A stretch of 60,421 nt of DNA from Fen-999 sp035505955 (GCA_035505955.1 DATJQH010000138.1:1-60421), one strand, 5' to 3'; shown: positions 8,988 through 16,559, counted from the stretch's first letter. The notes: generated by a model not told the origin, from the letters alone. Numbers and translations are program-made.

Positions 8988-9983
8988 CTACTTCTTCGCG
9001 AACGGTGTCGGCCTCGGCGTCGCGTCGGTCGACGGAGGCAGTACCGGCAGCGTGAAGCTCGGCTGGTCGCCGGTCAGTGTCTTCAGGAAGGCGACGATCC
9101 TGGCGTTCTCGTCCTTCGTGAACTTCTTGCCCAGCTGGATGCGGCCCATCGTGTCGACGGCCTCGGGCAGCGTGTTGGCGGCTCCGTCGTGGAAATACGG
9201 GTAGGTCATTTCGACGTTGCGCAAGGTCGGCACCTTGAAGTTGAAGCGGTCGGCATCCTTGCCGGTGACGGCGACGCGGCCTTCTGCGGGGCTGCTGGCC
9301 TTGTACGGCGCGACCACGCCCATCTTCTGGAACGAGTTGCCACCGACGGCCGGGCCGTTATGGCAGCCGATGCAGCCGCTATCCTTGAAAAGCTTGTAAC
9401 CGGCCTTTTCCTCGGCGTTCAGCGCATCGTCCTTGCCCAGCAGGTACTGGTCGAAGCGCGAATTGGGCGTGACGAGGGTCTTCTCGAACTCGGCGATCGC
9501 GGCCGTCACCTGGTCGATGTCGATCTTGTCCTTGCCGAACACGGTCTTGAATTCACGCACATACGCGGGAATCGACTCCAGCACGCCGATGGCCAGCGTG
9601 TGCGTAAAGGCCATTTCGCCCGGGTTTGCGATCGGTCCGCCGGCCTGGGCCTTGAGGTCGGCGGCGCGGCCGTCCCAGAACTGCGCGACGTTCATGCTCG
9701 AGTTGAGCACCGTCGGCGCGTTGATCGGGCCCTGCTGCCAGTGGTCGCCGATCGATGTCGGCAGATTGTCGGTGCCGCCCATCGAGAGGTTGTGACAGGA
9801 GTTGCAGGAGATGAAGCCGGACTTCGACAAGCGTGGATCGAAGTAGAGTTTCTTGCCGAGTTCCACCATGCCGAGGTTGACCTGTTTCGCCGGCTGGATG
9901 GGCTGGATGGGCTCGTCGCTTGCTGCCCACGCCAGGGGCAGACCGACGATCATGAGTGATGCTGCCAGGGTGCGTACTTTCAT
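8988..9983 (-). CDS. Diheme cytochrome c peroxidase
   Basis: A 331-residue periplasmic enzyme that reduces hydrogen peroxide to water using electrons from small cytochromes. The start at 9983 is supported by GAGGAG seven bases upstream and by the signal peptide MKVRTLAASLMIVGLPLAWA. Haem sites are CNSCH at 60-64 (the peroxidatic, low-potential site) and CIGCH at 204-208 (the electron-accepting site), and LYFDPRLS near 46-53 is typical of the bacterial CCP/MauG family. It is divergent from oxyR, with an OxyR-type operator and an FNR-like palindrome in between, so peroxide induction and perhaps low-oxygen control are likely. Confidence 0.92.
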   Translation of the reverse strand: MKVRTLAASLMIVGLPLAWAASDEPIQPIQPAKQVNLGMVELGKKLYFDPRLSKSGFISCNSCHNLSMGGTDNLPTSIGDHWQQGPINAPTVLNSSMNVAQFWDGRAADLKAQAGGPIANPGEMAFTHTLAIGVLESIPAYVREFKTVFGKDKIDIDQVTAAIAEFEKTLVTPNSRFDQYLLGKDDALNAEEKAGYKLFKDSGCIGCHNGPAVGGNSFQKMGVVAPYKASSPAEGRVAVTGKDADRFNFKVPTLRNVEMTYPYFHDGAANTLPEAVDTMGRIQLGKKFTKDENARIVAFLKTLTGDQPSFTLPVLPPSTDATPRPTPFAKK

Positions 9984-10060
9984 GGGTTTCTCCTCGAGTG
10001 AAAATGCATATGCCACTTGCGTGGCGCAACGCAACAGATACCTTGACACCGGGGCACAAT

Positions 10061-10098
10061 CTACCCCTACAATGGGTAGGGCTGTTGACGTAAGTCAA
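10061..10098. promoter_or_regulatory. Two palindromes between the peroxidase gene and oxyR, one FNR-like
   Basis: CTACCC at 10061-10066 and GGGTAG at 10074-10079 form an inverted repeat with a seven-base spacer. Further right, TTGAC-GTAA-GTCAA at 10085-10098 is a perfect 5-4-5 palindrome that differs from the FNR consensus (TTGAT-N4-ATCAA) only at the innermost base of each arm. FNR/ANR-type control of diheme peroxidases is known in other proteobacteria, so this is a reasonable FNR-family site, probably for the minus-strand gene whose start is about 100 bases away. It also contains a TTGACG that could act as a -35 for oxyR, so the assignment is uncertain. Confidence 0.4.
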
Positions 10099-10108
10099 TG
10101 ATTTAATT

Positions 10109-10145
10109 GTAGTTTTTAGCTATCTTGTGTATAGGAAATCCCTAT
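10109..10145 (+). promoter_or_regulatory. OxyR operator with four half-sites
   Basis: Two 15-base elements fit the known OxyR arrangement, each ATAG-N7-CTAT, separated by exactly seven bases. The left element (10109-10123) reads GTAG, seven bases, CTAT and carries the consensus internal T and A; the right element (10131-10145) reads ATAG, seven bases, CTAT. The 11-base periodicity between half-sites agrees with the published OxyR footprint of four adjacent major grooves. It ends 12 bases before the oxyR ATG, the expected position for autorepression, and faces the divergent peroxidase gene. The match is direct; regulation of both genes is inference. Confidence 0.75.
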
Positions 10146-10157
10146 AGGGAGTGCGCC

Positions 10158-11066
10158 ATGAAACTTTCCGCTTTGCGTTATCTCGTTGCTTTTGCGGATG
10201 AAGGTTCCTTCAGCCGTGCCGCCGAGCGCTGTCAGGTCAGCCAGCCGACGCTGAGCGTCGCGCTGCAGAATCTCGAAAGCGAACTCGACGTCACATTGAT
10301 CGAGCGCAGCAAGAGTCATGTGGCGCTTACCGATCTCGGGCATCAGGTGGTCGCGCAGGCGCGCAAGGCCCTGGACGAGGCGCGGCGCGTGGAACTGATC
10401 GCGCGTCGGGAACGGGATCCCCTGCACGGCGAATTTCGACTCGGCGTCATTCACACCATCGGCCCCTATCTGCTACCGAGCCTGATCGTGTCTCTGCGGA
10501 AACTGGCTCCGGGCCTGACGCTCTACATCGAGGAAAGCATGACGGCCCTGCTCGCAGACTTCCTGAAGTACGGCACGGTCGACGCCGCCATCATCGCCCT
10601 GCCGTTCGATGTGCCCGGCGTGGAAACACGGGCCTTATATGACGAGGCATTTCATGTCGTCGTGCCGAAGGATCATCCCTGGCGCAAGCGCAAGGCGATC
10701 GCGCGCGATGAGGTTCGCGGCGACGACGTGCTGGTTCTGAAGGCCGGCAACTGTTTCCGCGAACAGGTGTTCGATGCCTGCCCGGACATAAGCCACGCCG
10801 AGGGTTCGCTGCATCAGGGCCATTCGATCGAGACCATCCGCTGCATGGTGGCATCCGGTTACGGTATCTCGGTGCTTCCGGAAGGCTCGCTGGCCGGGCC
10901 GTACCGGTCCGAGATGGTGGCGTCGATTCCATTCGAGGAACCCGCGCCGTCCCGGCGAGTGGCGCTCGCATGGCGGCGCGGATTTCCCCGGCCGCGAGTC
11001 ATCGAGACCATCGTCGCCGCGGTTGGCGCGATGAACAATCCGTCCTATCGCGTTGCCGGGAGTTGA
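10158..11066 (+). CDS. oxyR: Hydrogen-peroxide sensor and LysR-type regulator OxyR
   Basis: A 302-residue LysR-family protein, started at 10158 because AGGGAG lies six bases upstream. The N-terminal winged helix-turn-helix (1-60) contains GSFSRAAERCQVSQPTLS, followed by a ligand/redox domain. The peroxide-sensing cysteines are present as C199 and C208 in NCFREQVFDAC, the same numbering and the same eight-residue spacing as in E. coli OxyR. It is divergent from the cytochrome c peroxidase gene with a fitting OxyR site just upstream. Together the motif, spacing, operator and neighbour make the identification firm. Confidence 0.93.
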   Translation: MKLSALRYLVAFADEGSFSRAAERCQVSQPTLSVALQNLESELDVTLIERSKSHVALTDLGHQVVAQARKALDEARRVELIARRERDPLHGEFRLGVIHTIGPYLLPSLIVSLRKLAPGLTLYIEESMTALLADFLKYGTVDAAIIALPFDVPGVETRALYDEAFHVVVPKDHPWRKRKAIARDEVRGDDVLVLKAGNCFREQVFDACPDISHAEGSLHQGHSIETIRCMVASGYGISVLPEGSLAGPYRSEMVASIPFEEPAPSRRVALAWRRGFPRPRVIETIVAAVGAMNNPSYRVAGS

Positions 11067-11088
11067 CGAGTCTGCCGACAGCCGCGCA

Positions 11089-12444
11089 CTAGCTGCTGGT
11101 GCCGCCGTCGGGCGTCAGCGCGCGCAGCTTGCGGAACAACGTGCGTTCGCTCAATCCAAGTCTTTTCGCCAGGGAGGCGCGGTCCCCCCGATGGTGTTTG
11201 AGAGCCCAGGCCAGATAGCCGCTTTCGTTCTGCTCCAGGGTCAACCAGGTCCGGCCGACCGTCGCGGACGCGCTGTCATTGGGGCCGGGCCCCAGGGTTT
11301 CGCCGACCTCCACCAGGTGGCGCGGCTCGATCTGTTCGCCGTCGACGAGCAGGCTCGCGCGCTCCAACATGTTGCGCAACTCCCGGATATTGCCTTCGAA
11401 GGACATGGTGCCAAGACAGTCGAGCGCGTCGGCCGACAGGCGCAGTCGCCTTTGCGGTGCCACGCGGGCGAGCAGTGATTCCACGAGGAGTGGCAGGTCG
11501 TCGGTGCGTTCGCGCAACGATGGCGTGTGCACGGGAAACGTATTGATGCGAAAGTACAGGTCGCGCCGGAAGGTTTCCGCCTTCACCATGGCGGCCAGGT
11601 TCCGGTGGGTGGCCGATACGAGGCGGAAGTCCGCGCGCAAGGTCTCGACGCCACCGACACGGCGGTAGGTGTCGGTTTCGAGCAGCCGCAACAACTTGAC
11701 CTGAAGCGACAGCGGCAGTTCGCCAATCTCGTCGAGAAACAGGGTGCCGCCCGAAGCCGCCTCGACGAGCCCCAGTTTGCGGTGCGTGGCACCGGTGAAG
11801 GCGCCCTTCTCATAGCCGAAGAGTTCGCTCTCGAACAAGGTCTCGGTCAGACCCGAGCAGTCAACGACCACGAACGGACCGCTGGCACGCGGGCTCGCTT
11901 CGTGGATCACGCGCGCGACCAGTTCCTTGCCGGTTCCCGTCTCCCCCAGAAGCAGCACCGTAGCCTCGGAGGGCGCGACGCGCATCACCATCGAGAGCAT
12001 GCGCGCGAAGGCCGGCGACCGACCGACCAGGCCCTGCGCGGCCGGGCGGCCGCTGGCATGGCGCACGACGCGCATCGTCTCGACGAAGTAGCGGATCTGG
12101 CCCGATTCGTCGCGAACCGGAGTCGTCTCGACGTCGACATGCTCCTCGCCGCGCGGCGTTTGATGCAGGTGCAGCACACGTCGGGTCAGGCCATCGGCTC
12201 GGGTGCCCTGGAGCGGACAGGATTCGCCCGACTGGTCGCACGGGACGTTGAAGTGGTGGGACACTTCGAAACATTGGCGCCCGACCACCGGTCGTCCGCC
12301 ACCGAACTCGCGCGTGTATGCGGTATTCGCCGCCACGATCCGGTAGTTGTTGTCCATGACGATGCGCGGCTCGGATAGACCGTCCAGGAACGACACGAGC
12401 TCGCGGAGATTGCGGGTGGCCTGAACCATGACATTTCCCTTCAT
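11089..12444 (-). CDS. Sigma-54-dependent activator with a cysteine-containing PAS domain
   Basis: A 451-residue enhancer-binding protein. An N-terminal PAS-like sensor (about 10-125) contains C58, C69 and C76 in the pattern CFEVSHHFNVPC then ESCPL, suggesting a metal, haem or redox ligand. The AAA+ domain has Walker A GETGTGKE (167-174), the sigma-54 contact loop GAFTGA (214-219), Walker B TLFLDEIGEL and the arginine-finger region. A Fis-type helix-turn-helix closes the protein (ASLAKRLGLSERTLFRKL). It is divergent from the DUF302-octaheme cytochrome-cytochrome b operon, whose upstream region has repeated TGCC/GGCA palindromes and a -24-like element, so it probably activates that operon. Confidence 0.9.
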   Translation of the reverse strand: MKGNVMVQATRNLRELVSFLDGLSEPRIVMDNNYRIVAANTAYTREFGGGRPVVGRQCFEVSHHFNVPCDQSGESCPLQGTRADGLTRRVLHLHQTPRGEEHVDVETTPVRDESGQIRYFVETMRVVRHASGRPAAQGLVGRSPAFARMLSMVMRVAPSEATVLLLGETGTGKELVARVIHEASPRASGPFVVVDCSGLTETLFESELFGYEKGAFTGATHRKLGLVEAASGGTLFLDEIGELPLSLQVKLLRLLETDTYRRVGGVETLRADFRLVSATHRNLAAMVKAETFRRDLYFRINTFPVHTPSLRERTDDLPLLVESLLARVAPQRRLRLSADALDCLGTMSFEGNIRELRNMLERASLLVDGEQIEPRHLVEVGETLGPGPNDSASATVGRTWLTLEQNESGYLAWALKHHRGDRASLAKRLGLSERTLFRKLRALTPDGGTSS

Positions 12445-12457
12445 ATCGTCAGTCTAC

Positions 12458-12648
12458 TGCCACAAACGGCATGCACGGTGCGCCCGACACTGCCGCCATT
12501 ATTGGCATATTTTCGGTGCAACATAACATCAGTAGGTACTAATGTCCATTGGGTCAATGGCTTGGTGGTGTGGCGAAGGCTGCCATGGCTGGCACGAATC
12601 TTGGTATTGCCGTTTAGTTCTTAGAAACTGGCAGCAGTATCACTGCCA
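12458..12648 (+). promoter_or_regulatory. Candidate activator sites and sigma-54-like promoter for the octaheme operon
   Basis: Several TGCC...GGCA inverted repeats lie in this gap: 12458-12471, 12491-12507 and 12581-12594, plus TGGCAG-N8-CTGCCA at 12629-12648. A perfect -24 element TGGCACG sits at 12590-12596, followed after four bases by TTGG at 12601-12604, where the consensus -12 element is TTGC, so the promoter has one mismatch at an important base. The first two palindromes lie roughly 100-145 bases before this element, a normal distance for sigma-54 activator sites. The adjacent sigma-54 activator makes the reading attractive, but the -12 mismatch keeps it tentative. Confidence 0.45.
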
Positions 12649-12667
12649 CACTTAACGAGGGGGAGCA

Positions 12668-13213
12668 ATGTTGAAATTCGTTACCGGGGTCGCCCTGGGG
12701 GGTGCCCTTGCGCTCGTCGCCGTCTGGCAGATGGCGGGGAGCCTGATGTTCGAGGAACGCGTCAGTCCGTTCTCCGTTGAGGAAACCGTGGCGCGCATCC
12801 AGCAGAATGTGCTTGCGGCCGGCAACGGCTGGGCGCTGTTCGGCCTGCGCTACCCGACGCGGCCCGTGGAAGCCGAGGGCGTGAGCATCCTGCCGGTCAT
12901 GGCGATCGAGACCTGCAGCCCGAAGTATTCGGGGCCAATCCTGAAGGACGACAAGACCCGCTTCTTGTCACTGCTGATGCCCTGCAAGATCTCCGTCTAC
13001 AAGAAGAGCGACGGCAAGGTCTATATCGGCACCATGAACGCCGGCCTCATCGGCAAGTTCTTCGGGCCGCTGGTGGCGGAGACCATGGAGCACGTGGTGG
13101 CTGATCAGCAGAAGTTCCTCCAGTTCGATCCGAGCAAGCCCGCGCCGCCTCTGGTGCTGCCAAAGGTAGGCGGCGAAGGCGGTGGCGGTGGCGCTGCGGC
13201 CGGCGGCTGCTGA
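12668..13213 (+). CDS. Membrane-anchored DUF302-domain protein
   Basis: A 181-residue protein with one N-terminal membrane segment (about 4-24) and a domain resembling DUF302 (about 35-150; it opens with SVEETVARIQQNV and has a central METC-like and MPCKISVYKK region). The C terminus is a glycine-rich tail ending in cysteine. DUF302 proteins are small alpha/beta domains of unknown biochemical role, frequently found beside respiratory or sulfur-metabolism genes. It starts with a strong ribosome site (GAGGGGGA) and precedes the octaheme cytochrome by 13 bases, so it is the first gene of this operon. No specific function can be assigned. Confidence 0.75.
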   Translation: MLKFVTGVALGGALALVAVWQMAGSLMFEERVSPFSVEETVARIQQNVLAAGNGWALFGLRYPTRPVEAEGVSILPVMAIETCSPKYSGPILKDDKTRFLSLLMPCKISVYKKSDGKVYIGTMNAGLIGKFFGPLVAETMEHVVADQQKFLQFDPSKPAPPLVLPKVGGEGGGGGAAAGGC

Positions 13214-13226
13214 AACGGAGGCCCCC

Positions 13227-14867
13227 ATGGATCCAAGACACTGGCTCATGGCCGCGTTGGCGCTTGTCAGCCTGGCGGCCACCGGCGCGTTCGCCGAGGC
13301 TCCCACACTTGCCGACAAGCTGCCCCCAGCCGCGAAGGGGACGGCCGATCACGGCAAGTTCAAGGAACTGCAGCGGACGTTCAAGTCCGGCCCCGAGGTG
13401 ACGCGCGCCTGCCTCGAATGTCACACCGAAGCCGCGAAACAGGTGCAGCACACGAAGCACTGGACCTGGGAAGTGGTCGATCCCGCGACTGGCAAGAAGT
13501 TCGGCAAGAAAAACATCATCAACAACTACTGCACGACGCCGATCTCGAACGAGAAGGACTGCATGGCCTGCCACGCCGGTTACGGCTGGAAGGACAAGAG
13601 CTTCGACTTCTCGCGCGAAGAGAACGTCGACTGCCTCGTTTGCCACGACAGCACGCGCACCTATCGCAAGCTGCCGGGCGATGCGGGTCACCCAGTCTAC
13701 GAGCGCAAGGAATTCCCGGCAGGCTCGGGCAAGTTCGTCGAAGCGGTGGACCTCGCCAAGGTGGCGCAGAGCGTGGCGATGCCGAGCCGCGCCAACTGCG
13801 GCGCCTGCCACTTTTTCGGCGCCGGTGGCGACGGCACCAAGCATGGCGATCTCGACAGCAGCCTGATCAATCCGGGCAAGCACCTCGACGTGCACATGAA
13901 TGCCAAAGGGCTCAACTTCACTTGCGTGAGCTGTCACAAGACCATCGACCATTTCGTGTCAGGCAGCCGCTACCAGTTCGCCGCCAGCCGTACCGGCCCG
14001 CCCGTGGCGCGCGGCAAGTACGACGACGAGCCGGCCTCGTGCCAGTCGTGCCACGGCGACAAGCCGCACCACGAGAATCCGCTGCTCATGGAGCGCCTCA
14101 ACGCGCACACGGACAAGCTGGCCTGCCAGACATGCCACATCCCCGAATACGCTCGCGACGCGATCGGCACGGAGAAGAGCTGGGACTGGTCCACGGCCAC
14201 GAAGATGGGGCCCGAAGGCAAGCCGGTGCTCATCAAGGACAGCGCCGGCCGCCGCGCCTTTGACTCGAAGAAGGGCAACTTCGCGTGGGACTCGTTCCTC
14301 GTTCCGGAATACCGCTGGTTCAACGGCAAGGTCGAGTTCAAGACGGTCGGCGAGAAGATCGATCCGACCAAGGTCGTCGAGATCAACCACTTCGACGGCA
14401 GCGCAGCGGATCCGAACGCACGCATCTGGCCGTTCAAGATCCATCGCGGCAAGCAGGCTTATGACCCGGAGCTGAAGAACCTGCTGGTGGTGCACACGGC
14501 CGGCGAGGACGACGCGGCGCTGTGGCGCAACTTCGATTGGCCAAAGGCGATCGTGGCGGGAATGGAGACTGCCGGTCTTCCCTGGAGCGGCAAGTACGAC
14601 TTCGTCGCCACCGAGATGAGCTGGCCGATCACGCACATGGTCGCGCCCAAGCACGATGCCCTCGGTTGTGCCCAATGCCACAAGGACGAAGGACGCCTTG
14701 CCGGTCTTGGCGGCATCTGGCTGCCAGGGCGGGATCGCAGCGGCTTGATCGACACCCTGGGCTGGCTCGCTGTCGCCCTGGCGCTTCTGGGTGTGTTGAT
14801 CCATGGCGGCGCGCGCATCTGCGTGCTGTGCCGCAAACCAAAGAACGAAGGGAACCAGGCGTCATGA
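13227..14867 (+). CDS. Octaheme c-type cytochrome of the tetrathionate reductase (OTR) family
   Basis: A 546-residue protein started at the ATG at 13227, which has GGAGG five bases upstream. A signal peptide (1-23) precedes eight CXXCH motifs, from CLECH at 62-66 to CAQCH at 481-485, with the large haem-poor stretch between the seventh and eighth motif seen in octaheme tetrathionate reductase-like proteins. A single membrane helix near 509-528 anchors the C terminus. Related enzymes reduce tetrathionate, nitrite or hydroxylamine in vitro; the natural substrate here is unknown. It overlaps the cytochrome b gene by four bases (ATGA), suggesting an octaheme/cytochrome b quinol-linked complex. 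Confidence 0.85.
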   Translation: MDPRHWLMAALALVSLAATGAFAEAPTLADKLPPAAKGTADHGKFKELQRTFKSGPEVTRACLECHTEAAKQVQHTKHWTWEVVDPATGKKFGKKNIINNYCTTPISNEKDCMACHAGYGWKDKSFDFSREENVDCLVCHDSTRTYRKLPGDAGHPVYERKEFPAGSGKFVEAVDLAKVAQSVAMPSRANCGACHFFGAGGDGTKHGDLDSSLINPGKHLDVHMNAKGLNFTCVSCHKTIDHFVSGSRYQFAASRTGPPVARGKYDDEPASCQSCHGDKPHHENPLLMERLNAHTDKLACQTCHIPEYARDAIGTEKSWDWSTATKMGPEGKPVLIKDSAGRRAFDSKKGNFAWDSFLVPEYRWFNGKVEFKTVGEKIDPTKVVEINHFDGSAADPNARIWPFKIHRGKQAYDPELKNLLVVHTAGEDDAALWRNFDWPKAIVAGMETAGLPWSGKYDFVATEMSWPITHMVAPKHDALGCAQCHKDEGRLAGLGGIWLPGRDRSGLIDTLGWLAVALALLGVLIHGGARICVLCRKPKNEGNQAS

Positions 14868-15472
14868 CCACGACCCGCATTCTTCTCTACAAGCGCTATG
14901 AGCGTTTCTGGCACTGGTCGCAGGCGCTGCTCGTGATCTTCATGCTGATCACCGGCTTCGAGATCCACGGCGCCTACGACTGGCTCGGCTTCCGGCTCGC
15001 CGCCGACTATCACACGCTCGCGGCGTGGACGCTGCTGGCGCTATGGGCCTTCACGATCTTCTGGCAATTCACGACGGGCGAATGGCGACAGTACATCCCG
15101 ACGCTGAAGAAGGTCGACGCGATGGTCCGCTACTACCTGCTCGGCATATTCACCAACGCACCCAACCCGTTCCGCAAGACTACGGTGAAGAAGCACAACC
15201 CGCTGCAGCGTCTCGCGTACCTGGCGCTGCTGGCGTTCGTCTCGCCGATCATCTGGGGATCGGGCCTGTTCTACCTGTTCTTCGCCTACTGGAAGCACAC
15301 GGTGCTGGGCGCCTATCTCGACCTGCCGACAGTCGCCCTCACCCATACCGTCGGCGCATTCATGATGCTGGTGTTCTTCATCGTGCACGTCTATCTGACG
15401 ACGACCGGCCACACGCCGTTCGCCCACATCAAGACGATGATCACAGGTTGGGAAGAGGAAGAGCAGCACTGA
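14864..15472 (+). CDS. Cytochrome b561-type membrane subunit
   Basis: A 202-residue integral membrane protein with four predicted helices (about 18-38, 52-70, 120-142 and 158-180). Histidines placed for b-haem ligation include those in ERFWHWSQ near the first helix, DYHTLAAW in the second, and LTHTVGAF and FIVHVY in the fourth. This pattern fits the cytochrome b of hydrogenase, formate dehydrogenase and thiosulfate reductase complexes. Start and stop overlap with the octaheme gene imply joint translation, so it probably passes electrons between the quinone pool and the octaheme cytochrome. It is the last gene before a strong hairpin. Confidence 0.85.
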   Translation: MTTTRILLYKRYERFWHWSQALLVIFMLITGFEIHGAYDWLGFRLAADYHTLAAWTLLALWAFTIFWQFTTGEWRQYIPTLKKVDAMVRYYLLGIFTNAPNPFRKTTVKKHNPLQRLAYLALLAFVSPIIWGSGLFYLFFAYWKHTVLGAYLDLPTVALTHTVGAFMMLVFFIVHVYLTTTGHTPFAHIKTMITGWEEEEQH

Positions 15473-15475
15473 CAC

Positions 15476-15498
15476 GGCGTACCGCCACGGCTGACTCT
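15476..15498 (+). repeat. Dispersed 23-bp repeat, copy 1 (divergent copy)
   Basis: It begins four bases after the cytochrome b stop codon. It keeps the left arm GGCGTACC and the right arm GGCTGACTCT but has two changes in the middle relative to the other copies. Those changes keep it complementary to the downstream arm, so the copy forms half of the terminator-like hairpin. It lies in the sense orientation of the upstream gene. Confidence 0.75.
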
Positions 15499-15517
15499 TC
15501 TGGCAGTCAGCCGTGGC
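15484..15517. terminator. Hairpin at the convergent gene ends
   Basis: A perfect 13-base stem, with GCCACGGCTGACT at 15484-15496 pairing with AGTCAGCCGTGGC at 15505-15517 around an eight-base loop. It lies between the cytochrome b gene and the NifX-like gene and covers the stop codon of the latter. There is no long T run, so it would be a weak or Rho-assisted terminator in either direction. The left arm is the right half of a dispersed repeat copy and the right arm is its inversion. Confidence 0.7.
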
Positions 15518-15878
15518 AGCTGCAGCCCTCGTGACCATCTTGGTCATGCGGCGCCGGCGCTTTCACCTTACCCGCAAGAAGATCGCGTACGGCGGCTTGC
15601 GGATCTGATTCGCCGCTGACGACGACCTGCACACCGCGGGTCGCCAGGCGGCGCTTGAATCCCTCGCCGGCTCCGCCCGTGATGAGCACGTCGACGTCGA
15701 AGAGCGGGTGCGGCTGGCGATCGTCGAAGCCGTGGATGGCAAATTCCTTGGGCAGGTCGAGCCGGTCGACCAGGCTGAAGGCCCGCTGTTGGTCCACCTG
15801 ATATACGAGAAAGCGTCTGGCGTGACCCGCGTGACCGGTCACCTCGCGGAAATTCTGACTGCTCACTGCAATGCGCAT
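15507..15878 (-). CDS. NifX/NafY-like iron-molybdenum cofactor-binding family protein
   Basis: A 123-residue small protein starting at 15878 with AGGAGG four bases upstream. MRIAVSSQNFREVTGHAGHA at the start and DVDVLITGGAGEGFKRRLA followed by GVQVVV are the conserved segments of the dinitrogenase iron-molybdenum cofactor biosynthesis family (NifX, NafY and the C terminus of NifB), which also has many members in non-nitrogen-fixing bacteria. The C-terminal tail, with HEGCSCHG and several His/Asp residues, looks metal-binding. No nif genes are nearby, so a role in nitrogen fixation is not supported. The last codons lie inside the hairpin. Confidence 0.8.
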   Translation of the reverse strand: MRIAVSSQNFREVTGHAGHARRFLVYQVDQQRAFSLVDRLDLPKEFAIHGFDDRQPHPLFDVDVLITGGAGEGFKRRLATRGVQVVVSGESDPQAAVRDLLAGKVKAPAPHDQDGHEGCSCHG

Positions 15879-15965
15879 GATCCCTCCTGGTTGAATTTGC
15901 CGGCTATCACTATCAAGAGCCGTGCCAGGCCACAATTCGCGCTGGCGGTGCCCGCCGCGCCACTG

Positions 15966-16559
15966 CTATTCCGTTTCCGGATTGAGCAACCGCCCGAAAA
16001 CGATGCGCACGCCGCGGAAGACCTTCGGCAGCAGCCAGATGAGTACCAGTACGAAAACTCCCAGCAGCACCAGGAAAAGCACGGGCTGCTGGATCGCTGT
16101 GAATAGGCCCGCGGCGACCAGCGCGTCCTCGCCCAGCGAGGTCGCGATATTCGAGAACGGCTCCGGGGAGGTATTGATCAGCGCCCGGCTTCCGGCCTTG
16201 GCCGCGAATGTGCCGGCCGTCAACGTGCCGCCGAGCAGCCCCGCGGCGACCATCAGCGACGGGTCGTGGTCGCCCAGAGCCAGCGCTGCGAGCACGGCGC
16301 CCGCAGGGATGCGGATGAACGTATGGACGCTGTCCCAAAACGAATCCACGACCGGAATCTTGTCGGCCAGAAACTCCATGGCCAGCATGAAGCCCGCGAC
16401 GCCCAGCACCAGCGGATGCTCGAGCACGTGCAGCGTCGTCGGCAACTGCAGGTAGCCCAGGCGACCGAGCAGGCCCGCGGCGAACACGACGCCGTAGAGC
16501 CGCATGCCGCTGGCCCAGGCCATGCCGCCAGCGAGTGCCACAGACTGCAGGATGTCCAT
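15966..16559 (-). CDS. DUF4126-family membrane protein
   Basis: A 197-residue hydrophobic protein, started at MDILQSVALAGGMAWASGMR (16559); the upstream extension is arginine-rich and unlikely. It has about five membrane-associated segments, including a glycine-rich stretch (AAGLLGGTLTAGTFAAKAGSR) and a C-terminal helix (LFLVLLGVFVLVLIWLLP), and it ends in basic residues. These features fit the DUF4126 family, whose function is unknown. It lies 87 bases upstream of the NifX-like gene on the same strand; whether they form a transcription unit is uncertain. Confidence 0.75.
   Translation of the reverse strand: MDILQSVALAGGMAWASGMRLYGVVFAAGLLGRLGYLQLPTTLHVLEHPLVLGVAGFMLAMEFLADKIPVVDSFWDSVHTFIRIPAGAVLAALALGDHDPSLMVAAGLLGGTLTAGTFAAKAGSRALINTSPEPFSNIATSLGEDALVAAGLFTAIQQPVLFLVLLGVFVLVLIWLLPKVFRGVRIVFGRLLNPETE

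Noticed and set aside
9890..9915. Short tandem repeat GGCTGGATG in the peroxidase gene
   Set aside because: It only encodes a short IQPIQP repeat after the signal peptide and is too small to treat as a repeat element.
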